Assembly (NCBI RefSeq): GCF_964048965.1
Contig: NZ_OZ040189.1
Coordinates: 3,822,501-3,886,500, forward strand
DNA from: Tenacibaculum sp. 190130A14a
Lineage (GTDB): Bacteria > Bacteroidota > Bacteroidia > Flavobacteriales > Flavobacteriaceae
DNA length: 64,000 nt
Reading direction: 5' to 3'
The notes under the pieces are model-generated. The model was not told the origin of the DNA and searched no databases. It saw nothing but the letters and a program-made list of their open reading frames with translations. Below are positions 53,404 through 62,372 of the stretch, in pieces. Every line of letters starts with the position of its first letter. Position 1 is the stretch's first letter. The translations under genes were made by a program, and so were the position numbers.

Positions 53404-55221
53404 CTAAAAAGCTGCTATAGTGTTTGATATTTCTACTGCTTTTTTAAATTGAGCAAGCGGATTCTCTAGAGTTCCTTCTAACTTTAAGCTTTCGATAGGA
53501 TCTGCTAAACTCAGCATTTGCTTTGTGTTTCCTAATTGAAGTCTATTTAAACAACAACGATCAAATTCTTTTACAAACAAGTCGTAACGTTCATATTTTT
53601 CAGAAAACTCAGGGTGTTGTTCTTGATATTCATACACACATTCTGCTACTAGTTTCCAAAAACTATTTTCAGAAAAATTCGCATAACTATCTAATTGCTG
53701 TGCCATAAAACGGAAGAAACAATCAAAAACATCTGTAAAGATTGATAACACCTTCATTTTATCTGAAGTCTTGGTAAACAATCTATCTGCATGTTCTGGT
53801 AAGTGCATTGTTTCATTAAAAACAATTACTTCTTCAGTGATATCTTTCATTAATACATGAACAGGAGTGTTTTCTTCTAACACCATAATCAGGTTTTCTC
53901 CATGTGGCATAAACACAAATTCGTATTTATAAAAACAATGTAACAACGGAGCTAAATAGGCTTTTAAATATCGTTGAACCCAAGTAGCAACTCCATAAGG
54001 AGATGCTTCTATTAATGAAGCTAACAATGAGTTGTCTTTATAATCTACATGCAATAAAGCAGCCATCGTAAACACTCTTTGATTCGATGCTATTTTGCTA
54101 AATGGACTTTCTCTCCACAACGCTGACAACATCTTATTATGTGGATTTGTTTTTCCTAACACCTCATAATAATGATTATGGTATCCAACAGTGGCTACCT
54201 CTCCAAGCATGGTAAAACCGTTCTCTTGTAAGTATGAATCTTCTGCTAATAAATTTGTTATCCATGTGGTAATATGTGGAGTACTTTGCATATAATATGG
54301 AGACAATCCTCGCATGAATCCCATATTTAAAATAGATAAAGCAGTTTTCGTATAAAGTTTTTCTGGATGAGAAGCATTAAACAAAGTTCTAATTGATTGT
54401 TGTGCCGAAAATTCATCGTCACTCTCTCCAACTAAAACAATATTTTTTTGTGCAATATCAGCTCCAAAAACTGCTACAATCTTATTCTTCCACTGCCAAG
54501 GATGTACTGGCATGAAAATGTAATCTTCTGAAGCTAGATTATGCTGTTGTAAAACTTCTTTAAACATAGTAACCTTCTCTTCTCCCAGTTCATTTAGTAG
54601 CAATTGTTCATATTCAAAACCTTCTACTGCTGTATAGGTTGCGTACTTTTTATGACCTGCAATCCATAAAATTTGGAAAGGTTGGTTACTTTCTGGAGCA
54701 TAGACATGATAATCGTCTATATTAAACCCTATTCTTCCATTATTTGCAACAAAACATGGGTGGCCTTCGGTCATACCATGTTCTATTTCTTGAAAGCTTT
54801 TTTCTGCTAATTCTTTTGCAGAAAATTCTTCATTTACATATTTATATGCCGCACCCGAAAGTGTGCTTGTTATTTCTTCTAAATAGGTTCCTAAAAATTC
54901 ATCAGGAATACCTAGTGTAGTTTTAAATTCTGTGATAAAATGAAGTGCATCTAAATACATTTTTTCAGAACTAGTATTTTTTTTCAAAATACTTTCAGCA
55001 TCTACTAGCCAATGATCTAAGAAATATTTCTTAGCTTTAAATTGATAATTAAACTCTTTAGTATCTGACTGTATTTCATATACGTTCCATCCGTCCTCTT
55101 CATTCAAAAATTCGGGGGTTAAAATAAGCTCATGAGAAAACTCACTTATAGCCTTTTTTATCAATTGACGATTTACAAGTTCCCAAACTTGAGGTTGTAA
55201 ATGTGCTATATTATTTTTCAT
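53404..55221 (-). CDS. NIS siderophore synthetase (IucA/IucC family), stand-alone
   Basis: A 605-residue ATP-dependent synthetase. NIS motifs are clear: EHGMTEGHPCFVANNGRIGF, FMPVHPWQWKN, QQSIRTLFNASHPEKLYTKT, SILNMGFMRGLSPYY and PHGENLIMVLE. It condenses a carboxylate (succinyl) group with an amine of a hydroxamate unit. With N-hydroxy-N-succinylcadaverine as substrate this gives bisucaberin or desferrioxamine-type compounds. It overlaps the stand-alone acyltransferase by 11 nt. A second NIS synthetase, fused to an acyltransferase, lies two genes upstream (55804). Confidence 0.92.
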   Translation of the reverse strand: MKNNIAHLQPQVWELVNRQLIKKAISEFSHELILTPEFLNEEDGWNVYEIQSDTKEFNYQFKAKKYFLDHWLVDAESILKKNTSSEKMYLDALHFITEFKTTLGIPDEFLGTYLEEITSTLSGAAYKYVNEEFSAKELAEKSFQEIEHGMTEGHPCFVANNGRIGFNIDDYHVYAPESNQPFQILWIAGHKKYATYTAVEGFEYEQLLLNELGEEKVTMFKEVLQQHNLASEDYIFMPVHPWQWKNKIVAVFGADIAQKNIVLVGESDDEFSAQQSIRTLFNASHPEKLYTKTALSILNMGFMRGLSPYYMQSTPHITTWITNLLAEDSYLQENGFTMLGEVATVGYHNHYYEVLGKTNPHNKMLSALWRESPFSKIASNQRVFTMAALLHVDYKDNSLLASLIEASPYGVATWVQRYLKAYLAPLLHCFYKYEFVFMPHGENLIMVLEENTPVHVLMKDITEEVIVFNETMHLPEHADRLFTKTSDKMKVLSIFTDVFDCFFRFMAQQLDSYANFSENSFWKLVAECVYEYQEQHPEFSEKYERYDLFVKEFDRCCLNRLQLGNTKQMLSLADPIESLKLEGTLENPLAQFKKAVEISNTIAAF

Positions 55222-55801
55222 TATTTTCTAATTGATTTAAAGCTTCTGTATACATTTCTTTTGTACAAAAAGCCAATGCCGCTTTTTTATAAGACAGTTC
55301 TATTTCCTTTTGATATACAAAACCCGCTTTCTTATTCAACTTGTGAATTTTTTCATTGTTTATATCTGGTTCAACCACCACTCTTTCTACTTGTGGTAAA
55401 CTGAAAAAATAATCGATAATCGTTGAAAATACATGCCAAGTAAACTGTGGTATTCTCTTTTCTATAGGTGCCACTAAAATGTGCATTCCATAATCACTTT
55501 CTTGAGCATCATAGTGTTCTGCTATGATGTCTTTTGAAGCTTTATAACGTTCCATTAAAAACACAGGAACGTTGTTTAACATTCCTATGTAACTATGATG
55601 GTGAGGGTTTTCTTCAATCTCTTGATATTCGGCACGTACTTCTTCTAAAGATTTATCTAACATTCCCCAATACTTTGCATAAGGTTGTGTTACCCAAGTA
55701 TGCAACATTGGTGTATCTGCATCTACTTGAAATGGGCGAATACTTATAACTCCCAATTCAGTAATTTCTTTGCTAAATACTTCTTGATTCGTTTGTACCA
55801 T
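55211..55801 (-). CDS. siderophore acyltransferase (AlcB/IucB-like GNAT), stand-alone
   Basis: A 196-residue GNAT-type transferase of the family that acylates N-hydroxydiamines (succinyl or acetyl transfer from CoA). Features: ISIRPFQVDADTPMLHTWV, YAKYWGML, DYGMHILVAPIEKRIPQFTWHVF and the C-terminal VERVVVEPDINNEKIHKLNKKAGF block with KAALAFCTKEMY. It closely resembles the N-terminal ~190 residues of the fused protein before it. The two were probably made by duplication. It overlaps the NIS synthetase by 11 nt. Confidence 0.88.
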   Translation of the reverse strand: MVQTNQEVFSKEITELGVISIRPFQVDADTPMLHTWVTQPYAKYWGMLDKSLEEVRAEYQEIEENPHHHSYIGMLNNVPVFLMERYKASKDIIAEHYDAQESDYGMHILVAPIEKRIPQFTWHVFSTIIDYFFSLPQVERVVVEPDINNEKIHKLNKKAGFVYQKEIELSYKKAALAFCTKEMYTEALNQLENNEK

Positions 55802-55803
55802 GA

Positions 55804-58221
55804 TTACACCTCTTGAGTTTTAAATGCCGCTATTGGGTTATGCAGTTTCCCAGCAAATTGTAATAAAGCTACTGGGTCATCTAAATCAATCATTTGCTTA
55901 TGATTGTTTAATTGTAACCTATTTAAACATGATAATTTGAAGTCTTCTGCAAATAAATCGTATTGCTCAAATTTTTGAGCTAATTGTGGGAATTTGCTCT
56001 GATATTCTTGGATATTTTCTGCCACTAATTCCCAAAAACGAGTTTCGCTATAATCAGCGTGTTCTTCTAAAATAGGTGCTAAGAAACGGAAGAACCCATC
56101 AAACATATCTGTAAAAATTGATAATAACTTTACATCTTCTGGCACTGGAGCATACATTCTCTTTAAGTGCTCTGGTAATTCAACCTCTGGATTTAAAATA
56201 CAAGCCTCCTCCGTAATATCTTTCAATAATGCATACACAGGAATATTATCTTCTAATACCATAATTAAGTTTTCTCCATGCGGCATAAACACTAAATCAT
56301 AGTAATAAAAACAATGTAACATCGGACTTAAATAGGCCTGTAAATATTTACGTAACCAATTGTCAATTGAAATTCCCGAGTCTTTTATTATTTCTGGTAA
56401 CAATGCATTTCCATGATGATCAATATGAAGTAAGGCTGCCATAGTTAAAGGCTTCTGATTTTCTTTAACCACTGAATATGGGCTTTCTCTCCATAAAGAT
56501 GCTAACATCTTGTTATAGTCATTATGAGGTCCAAACTCATCAAAATAAGGATTCACATAACTTACAGACCCTATTTCACTTAACATTCTAAATCCATTTT
56601 CTTGGATGTAAGCATCATTGTATAGCAAATTCTCTAACCACACTGCCATTTTAGGCGCCGTACCTAAATAGTATAACGGTAAGCCTCTCATGAATCCCAT
56701 ATTTAAAATAGATAAAGCTGATTTTGTATAGAATTTCTGTGGATTTGTAATATTAAATAAGGTTCTAATAGATTGCTGTGCTAAGTATTGATCTGGGCCA
56801 TATCCTAAACAAATCAAATCTCCTTTTGCTACTTCAGGAGCAAAGATATTAGCCAACTTATTGAACCATTGCCATGGGTGAATTGGTAAAAACAGATAGT
56901 CTTCTGCATTGTGTCCTTTTTCTTTAATGGTTTTATTGAATTGAGCTATGGTATCAGCATCTAATTCTTGTTGTATTAATGTTTCATAAGGAAGTGATTC
57001 TATAGCTGAAAAAACTGCTTTTGATTTGTGCCCTGCTAGCCATAGTAAAGAAAATGAGTTTCCTGCTTCTGGTGCATATGAGCGATAATCACTACTATCA
57101 AACCCAATTCTTCCATTGTTAGCAACAAACCCAGGATGTCCTTCAGTCATAGATTGCTCTATCGTTTGAAAATCAGCTGTGGCTAATTCTTTTGCGGTTG
57201 GATTTCCTTTGGTTATTTTAAATGCGCTTCCGTATAAAGTGCTAATAATTTCTTCTAAGTATACTGGCATTTTTTCGTCCGCAATACCCAATACTTTTCT
57301 AAATTCTTTTATAAAATAGATAGCATCAATTTCTGTAATGTTATCATTTACATATTTTTTTATAGAATTTTCTTCAATTCTATAGTGATTTAATGCCATT
57401 GGTTTTGCATTGAACTCATATCGAATATCTGTACTGTCTGCATAGACACGATATTTTTTGAATCCATTGCTTAGTTCTTCAATAACTTCTGGGTTAATTA
57501 GTAACTCGTGTGAAAATTCACATAATGCTTTTTTTACTAATAAAACATTTGCTTGTTTCCAAACATTTGGTTGTATATGTTGTGTTGATTGTTGTGGTGA
57601 TACCACATTATCTAATGTGTTCATTGCACTTCTTTTAGATGGTGAAAAGGATTGTATTTTTTGTTGATAGTTGGTTCTTGTTAAAAATGCCAACTGCGCT
57701 GTTTTATGAGGTAGTTCAATTACATTTCCTAATTGAAACCCTATGCGTTGACACAGTGCAAACATTTTTTTATTTCGAATATCTGGTTCTACAACAATTT
57801 TTTGAATTGTTGCATTGCTAAAAACAAAATCCATGATAGATCGAAACATAAACCAAGTAAAATTCGGGGTCTTTGGTTCTTTAGGTGGAGCTACGATGAT
57901 ATGCACTCCACAGTCAGATTCTTGAGTTTTATAAAATTGATTAATACTATCTAATTGAGGATTGTAACGCTCTAAGACAAAAGCGGGCTCATTGTTAAAC
58001 ATTCCAACAAAAACATCATAATGTTCGGGAGCGGTTAACTCTGTATACTCTTTTTTTACATCTTCTATAGTAGCATTTGGCATTCCCCAGAAAATAGCAT
58101 ACTCTTGAGTTACCCATTTTTGTAAAAAAACACTGTCTTTTTTTACTTGAAAAAGACGAATGGTAATTGTACCAAATTCCTTATACTCTTTTGAAAAAAC
58201 TTCGGTAGGTGTTATTGACAT
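55804..58221 (-). CDS. fused acyltransferase-NIS synthetase (BibC-like)
   Basis: An 805-residue two-domain protein. Residues 1-~190 are an AlcB/IucB-like acyltransferase (DCGVHIIVAPPKEPKTPNF, VVEPDIRNKKMFALCQRIGF), ~190-215 a polar linker, and ~215-800 an IucA/IucC NIS synthetase (EQSMTEGHPGFVANNGRIGF, LPIHPWQW, FMRGLPLYYLG, PHGENLIMVLE). The same domain fusion is known from BibC in bisucaberin synthesis. It would succinylate N-hydroxycadaverine and join the units. It lies 3 nt after the MFS gene and 2 nt before the stand-alone acyltransferase. Confidence 0.92.
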   Translation of the reverse strand: MSITPTEVFSKEYKEFGTITIRLFQVKKDSVFLQKWVTQEYAIFWGMPNATIEDVKKEYTELTAPEHYDVFVGMFNNEPAFVLERYNPQLDSINQFYKTQESDCGVHIIVAPPKEPKTPNFTWFMFRSIMDFVFSNATIQKIVVEPDIRNKKMFALCQRIGFQLGNVIELPHKTAQLAFLTRTNYQQKIQSFSPSKRSAMNTLDNVVSPQQSTQHIQPNVWKQANVLLVKKALCEFSHELLINPEVIEELSNGFKKYRVYADSTDIRYEFNAKPMALNHYRIEENSIKKYVNDNITEIDAIYFIKEFRKVLGIADEKMPVYLEEIISTLYGSAFKITKGNPTAKELATADFQTIEQSMTEGHPGFVANNGRIGFDSSDYRSYAPEAGNSFSLLWLAGHKSKAVFSAIESLPYETLIQQELDADTIAQFNKTIKEKGHNAEDYLFLPIHPWQWFNKLANIFAPEVAKGDLICLGYGPDQYLAQQSIRTLFNITNPQKFYTKSALSILNMGFMRGLPLYYLGTAPKMAVWLENLLYNDAYIQENGFRMLSEIGSVSYVNPYFDEFGPHNDYNKMLASLWRESPYSVVKENQKPLTMAALLHIDHHGNALLPEIIKDSGISIDNWLRKYLQAYLSPMLHCFYYYDLVFMPHGENLIMVLEDNIPVYALLKDITEEACILNPEVELPEHLKRMYAPVPEDVKLLSIFTDMFDGFFRFLAPILEEHADYSETRFWELVAENIQEYQSKFPQLAQKFEQYDLFAEDFKLSCLNRLQLNNHKQMIDLDDPVALLQFAGKLHNPIAAFKTQEV

Positions 58222-58224
58222 GTC

Positions 58225-59400
58225 TTAGGCTTTTGCTAGTTGTTTATGAACATTTCGTACCGATTTAAACACAAAAAAGTACAATACTAAGGTTAGTGAA
58301 AATCCTCCTAAAGCGATTGCAAAAGGCATTTGTAAACCGAAATTATCTACGATAATTCCAACGTTTAAAGAAGCTAGTAAAACTCCTAAATTTTGAAAGA
58401 AATGTATTTTACTATAATCTACTGAATATGATTCTGGTGTACTTAATTCAAACAATAAAATATCGAATTTTACCACTCCTTGGAAAATCGCCCATCCGTA
58501 AACAACTCTACCTAAAACAACTACTCCATCGTATGGGATTCCTTGTAACAAAAGACCTATTAACCCAATAAATAAAGCATTTATTATTCCTTGGTGTCCA
58601 TGTGCTTTTCTTTTATTATTTATCCATAGTGCTACTAATGCAACAAATCCTGGAATTGCATAAATGGTTCCAGACACTAATTTGCTTTTAAAAGCAGAAA
58701 AGCTCTCCCAATACAATGAAAAGAAAGGTCTAATTAAAAAATCACTGAAGTATAAAATCAAGGTTATTAATCCTAACTTTAAGATAAAACCTTTAGGTAT
58801 AAACTTCTTATCTGCATTTTCAGGCTCTTCTGAAATGATTAAATCTGTAGCGTACTTTTTACTTCTTAATAAATAGGCACTCATTGTCATTTGAATGAAA
58901 TCTCCTGCAGCCATGATTAAAAAGATACTGCTTGGTGCAATATAGTCTACGGTTATTCCTCCTAATACTGCTCCTAATATTCCTCCTAAATGCACTACAA
59001 CCGAAAGTAGTCCAATAGTACTTGGATGCTCTACTTTGGTAATAATTTTCAATATGTAAGGGTATACTAATAAATAACTTCCTTTAAATAACACCATAAT
59101 CAGCGAAACTATCCAGAAGTTGATATAGGAGGTGGTGTAATAACAATAGATAGCTAAAACACCTGCTACCGCTTGGGTATATACTAAAATATTAAGTTCT
59201 GAAACTTTTTTAGAAACATATGCCCAAAAAGGAAACGCTATCATTACCATAAAGCAAATAGCTGCGAAATAATATCCTACATTTTTTGGATTCGTCATTC
59301 CGAAACGAAGCTCAAAAAATTGCGGATAAAAAGGATGCAGTAGATAATCACTTACTACTGCAACCAATGTCATGAGTATTAAAAATGTTTTTAGCTTCAT
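58225..59400 (-). CDS. MFS transporter, probable siderophore exporter
   Basis: A 391-residue membrane protein with about 11-12 transmembrane segments, starting MKLKTFLILMTLVAVVSDYLL and with VVHLGGILGAVLGGITVDY in the middle region, as in drug/siderophore MFS exporters. Its position third in the operon, between hydroxylase and synthetase genes (gaps 3 and 3 nt), points to export of the finished siderophore. Uptake of precursors is less likely. Family assignment is safe; substrate is by context. Confidence 0.82.
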   Translation of the reverse strand: MKLKTFLILMTLVAVVSDYLLHPFYPQFFELRFGMTNPKNVGYYFAAICFMVMIAFPFWAYVSKKVSELNILVYTQAVAGVLAIYCYYTTSYINFWIVSLIMVLFKGSYLLVYPYILKIITKVEHPSTIGLLSVVVHLGGILGAVLGGITVDYIAPSSIFLIMAAGDFIQMTMSAYLLRSKKYATDLIISEEPENADKKFIPKGFILKLGLITLILYFSDFLIRPFFSLYWESFSAFKSKLVSGTIYAIPGFVALVALWINNKRKAHGHQGIINALFIGLIGLLLQGIPYDGVVVLGRVVYGWAIFQGVVKFDILLFELSTPESYSVDYSKIHFFQNLGVLLASLNVGIIVDNFGLQMPFAIALGGFSLTLVLYFFVFKSVRNVHKQLAKA

Positions 59401-59403
59401 ACT

Positions 59404-60726
59404 CTAGGCAAAAACGTTTAATTGAATTTCTTCTTCTTGAGAAACACCAAACTGTTGGAATGCTATCTTTTCTTCAATAGGGTAGTACTCTTTTCCAGTA
59501 ATTTCTCTGATGATATAAGAGTTTCTATAAGCAACCATTCCTAAATCTGGAGTTACGAAACCATGCGTATGTAGTTCAGCGTTTTGAACAAAGATTTCTT
59601 TATTGTTTTTATCAATACTATAATTTCTTTGTACATCAAAACGACTCTGGTTATCCCAAAGAATTCTATTTGAAACCCCCTCTAAAAACTCAGGTAGTTT
59701 GTACCCATACCCTGTTGCTAATACTAAACCTTCCGTTTCATGTTTAAAGTACTTGTCTTGCTCTACTTGGTGTAACTCAAGAGTAACAGTACCATCATTC
59801 AACTCCGTATTTTTCAACTCAGTATTTGTACGTAACGATACTTTAAGCGGTGCGTTTGTTGCTACTCTTTTTGCATATAACGTATCGTGAATTGCTCCAA
59901 TTAAGTCTTGGTTAATTCCTTTGTATAAATGCTTCTGATTTTTAATTAAAGAATCTCTTTTCTTAGCAGGTAAATTGTAAAAATAGTCTACATACTCAGG
60001 AGAAGTCATTTCTAAGGTTAACTTAGAATATTCTAATGGGAAGAAACGCGGTGAACGTGTAATCCAATTTAGTTCATATCCTTTTGTATCGATCTCTTGT
60101 AATAAATCAAAGAAAATCTCAGCTGCACTTTGTCCACTTCCTAAAACTGTAATTCTCTTTTCTTTTTGAAGCTCTTCTTTATAGTTTAAGTATCCAGAAG
60201 AGTGTAGTGCTTTCCCTTTTAATTTTTTACTACATTCTGGAATATAAGGTTGCGTTCCTGTACCTAGTACTATTTTTTTAGCTTTATAGATTTTAATCTC
60301 ATCGGTTTTAGTACAAATACTTGTAACGACATATAACTCATCCTTCTCATCATAGTCAATATGTCTAACCTCTGTACTAAAATGAATGTTAGATAATTTT
60401 TGAATCGCCCATTGGCAATATTGATTGTATTCGTTTCTTAACAACAAGAAGTTCTCTCGTATATAAAAAGAATAGATTCTGCCTTGTTCCTTTATATAGT
60501 TTAAAAAACTAAATGGGTTGGTTGGATCTGCTAAGGTTACCAAATCTGCCATAAAAGGTACTTGTAAGGTCGTATCTTCTAATAGCATTCCAGGATGCCA
60601 ATCAAACTTTTCTTTTTTATCTAAAAAAACACCATTTAAATCTTCAATAGGTTCTGTTAAACATGCCAAACCTAAATTAAAAGGTCCTACACCTATAGCT
60701 ATAAAATCTGCAATTGTATTTTCCAT
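59404..60726 (-). CDS. L-lysine/diamine N-hydroxylase (siderophore monooxygenase)
   Basis: A 440-residue FAD/NADPH-dependent N-hydroxylating monooxygenase. Features: FAD-binding IGVGPFNLGLACL, substrate region DWHPGMLLEDTTLQVPFMADL and LADPTNPFSFLNYI, NADPH-binding VLGSGQSAAEIFFDLL, and LATGYGYKLPEFL near the C-terminus. Given the upstream decarboxylase, the substrate is probably cadaverine rather than lysine. Its ATG shares one base with the decarboxylase stop. Flavodoxin at 63034 is not required, since the family uses NADPH. Confidence 0.92.
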   Translation of the reverse strand: MENTIADFIAIGVGPFNLGLACLTEPIEDLNGVFLDKKEKFDWHPGMLLEDTTLQVPFMADLVTLADPTNPFSFLNYIKEQGRIYSFYIRENFLLLRNEYNQYCQWAIQKLSNIHFSTEVRHIDYDEKDELYVVTSICTKTDEIKIYKAKKIVLGTGTQPYIPECSKKLKGKALHSSGYLNYKEELQKEKRITVLGSGQSAAEIFFDLLQEIDTKGYELNWITRSPRFFPLEYSKLTLEMTSPEYVDYFYNLPAKKRDSLIKNQKHLYKGINQDLIGAIHDTLYAKRVATNAPLKVSLRTNTELKNTELNDGTVTLELHQVEQDKYFKHETEGLVLATGYGYKLPEFLEGVSNRILWDNQSRFDVQRNYSIDKNNKEIFVQNAELHTHGFVTPDLGMVAYRNSYIIREITGKEYYPIEEKIAFQQFGVSQEEEIQLNVFA

Positions 60727-62243
60727 TATAATAATTCTGTTTTAGGTTGAAAACTCTTTCCTGTTTCTTCTATCATTTCAACAATATTTAGAATATTGTT
60801 TAAAGTATTTTTAGGGTTTAGTAAAGTAAATTTTAAGTAAATATTCCCGTTAAGCTTGGTACTAGCTACAGAAGCTTTCCCTGCTGCAAACAAAGTATTT
60901 TTAATATGTAAGTTCACCATATCATGTGTCGGCTCGTGTGCTGCTTCAGAGTTTTTATATCTGAAAACTAGCGTACTTAATTCAGGTGTATGAGCCAATT
61001 CAAAATTTGGATTCAAGCTCATTTTCTCATGCACTCGTTTTGTTAGATTATGTACTTCTTCTAAATAATTCGCAATGGTTTTTACGCCCAACGTTTTAAG
61101 TGTTAACCAAACTTTTAACGCATCAAATCTTCGAGTAGTTTGAATTGATTTTTCAATTAAATTCGGGCGCTCTTGATCTTTATTTTCAAGCGGATTTAAA
61201 TAATCAGCATAGTAAGACACATACTTAAAATGCTCCTGGTTTTTTGCCAAAAATGCACTGCAGCTTACAGGTTGAAACAATGTTTTATGAAAATCTATCG
61301 TAATTGAATCTGCCATTTCAGCTCCTTCGAAATAATGTTTGTGGGTATCGGTAAGTACATAACACCCTCCATAAGCACCATCAATATGCAACCACATTTT
61401 TTGCTCCTTGGCAATTTTACCAATGGTTTGCAACGGATCAAAACTTCCGTAATCTGTAGTTCCTAAAGTAGCCACAACTGCAATTGGAATATTTCCCTCT
61501 TGTTTTGTTCTTTCAATAGCCAATACTAATTCATTTGCATCCATTCGCATAGTATCATCTGCCTTTACAGGGATTACTGCATCATACCCCATACCCAATA
61601 AAGCCGCATTCTTTTGAATACTGAAATGTGCTTTTTCAGAACAAAAAATTCTAAATTTACTTATCTCGTCAGACCAACCATTTTGTTTGATATTGATTCC
61701 AAAGTTTTCAAAAGCATAATGATCTCGCGCCATTAGTAATGCCATAAAATTCGATTGTGTACCTCCGCTGGTAAATACACCATCTGAATTTTCAGGAAGC
61801 TCAAAAGCATTACAAATCCAGCGAATCACTTCCTGTTCTATAAAAGTAGCTGATGTACTTTGATCCCATGTTTCAACCGCTGTATTGATTGTAGTTGCTA
61901 TCATTTCAGCTACAATAGAAGGCAATGTAATTGGGCAATTTAAGTGAGCCACATAATTTGGATTATGAAAAGAAATAGCTTTCTGAATATACAGCTCATT
62001 TAATTGTTCTAAAGCAACATCTAATGATTGTGTTCCCTCAATGTTTTCTAATTTTGCATTGAGCTTATCATTTTGAATCTCTGATAATTCATCTCCTTTA
62101 TAAAACTTTCTGTTTGACAAAAATTTTTGAATATAAGAGAGTGTTTTTAACGTATATTCCTCGTACAATTTGACAGATTCATCATTAAACAAATAGTTGT
62201 TTAATGACAACTCTTTTAGCGAAGGACTTTCTTTAAGAATCAT
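60726..62243 (-). CDS. PLP-dependent lysine decarboxylase (siderophore pathway)
   Basis: A 505-residue group II decarboxylase. The PLP Lys lies in DSITIDFHKTLFQPVSCSAF, with VFTSGGTQSNFMALLMA and LHIDGAYGGCYVL as the other cofactor motifs. In DesA/BibA-type pathways it makes cadaverine from lysine, the first step; another substrate such as ornithine cannot be excluded. It is the first gene of the 11-gene operon, preceded by a -7 element at 62278 and repeats. Start ATG 62243 gives MILKESPSLKEL. Confidence 0.92.
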   Translation of the reverse strand: MILKESPSLKELSLNNYLFNDESVKLYEEYTLKTLSYIQKFLSNRKFYKGDELSEIQNDKLNAKLENIEGTQSLDVALEQLNELYIQKAISFHNPNYVAHLNCPITLPSIVAEMIATTINTAVETWDQSTSATFIEQEVIRWICNAFELPENSDGVFTSGGTQSNFMALLMARDHYAFENFGINIKQNGWSDEISKFRIFCSEKAHFSIQKNAALLGMGYDAVIPVKADDTMRMDANELVLAIERTKQEGNIPIAVVATLGTTDYGSFDPLQTIGKIAKEQKMWLHIDGAYGGCYVLTDTHKHYFEGAEMADSITIDFHKTLFQPVSCSAFLAKNQEHFKYVSYYADYLNPLENKDQERPNLIEKSIQTTRRFDALKVWLTLKTLGVKTIANYLEEVHNLTKRVHEKMSLNPNFELAHTPELSTLVFRYKNSEAAHEPTHDMVNLHIKNTLFAAGKASVASTKLNGNIYLKFTLLNPKNTLNNILNIVEMIEETGKSFQPKTELL

Positions 62244-62266
62244 TTATTTTTATTTAGTCTTAATAG
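62244..62266. promoter_or_regulatory. possible third copy of the 23-bp operator
   Basis: This block agrees in 18 of 23 positions with the repeat at 39612 and in 17 with that at 42240, but its inverted arms are imperfect. It lies between the -7 element and the decarboxylase ATG, where a repressor would block transcription. AT-richness makes chance similarity a real risk. Confidence 0.3.
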
Positions 62267-62277
62267 TTATTATATTG

Positions 62278-62285
62278 CAAAAGTA
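62278..62285 (-). promoter_or_regulatory. -7 promoter element of the siderophore operon
   Basis: Minus-strand TACTTTTG, exact TAnnTTTG, 34 nt before the decarboxylase ATG. No -33 TTG is found; the expected -33 zone is taken by one arm of the direct repeat at 62303, as in activator-dependent promoters. Confidence 0.55.
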
Positions 62286-62302
62286 ATTTCGGTTCTCTGA
62301 AA

Positions 62303-62332
62303 AAAATGACGCATTTGGGAATTAAAATGACG
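62303..62332. repeat. 9-bp direct repeat with 21-bp period (AraC-type site)
   Basis: AAAATGACG occurs at 62303-62311 and 62324-62332, exactly two helical turns apart. On the operon side the copies fall at about -33 to -41 and -54 to -62 from the predicted start. AraC-family activators bind such pairs. I found no copy in the spacers before the two receptor genes. Confidence 0.5.
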
Positions 62333-62372
62333 TAAAACATATAACCATATAGAAATCGATTAATCTCATAAA

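Noticed and set aside
53404..62243. Aerobactin-type pathway
   Set aside because: IucA/IucC-like proteins and a lysine-type hydroxylase are present, but a PLP decarboxylase comes first and acyltransferases are fused as in BibC. This points to a cadaverine-based dihydroxamate without citrate.
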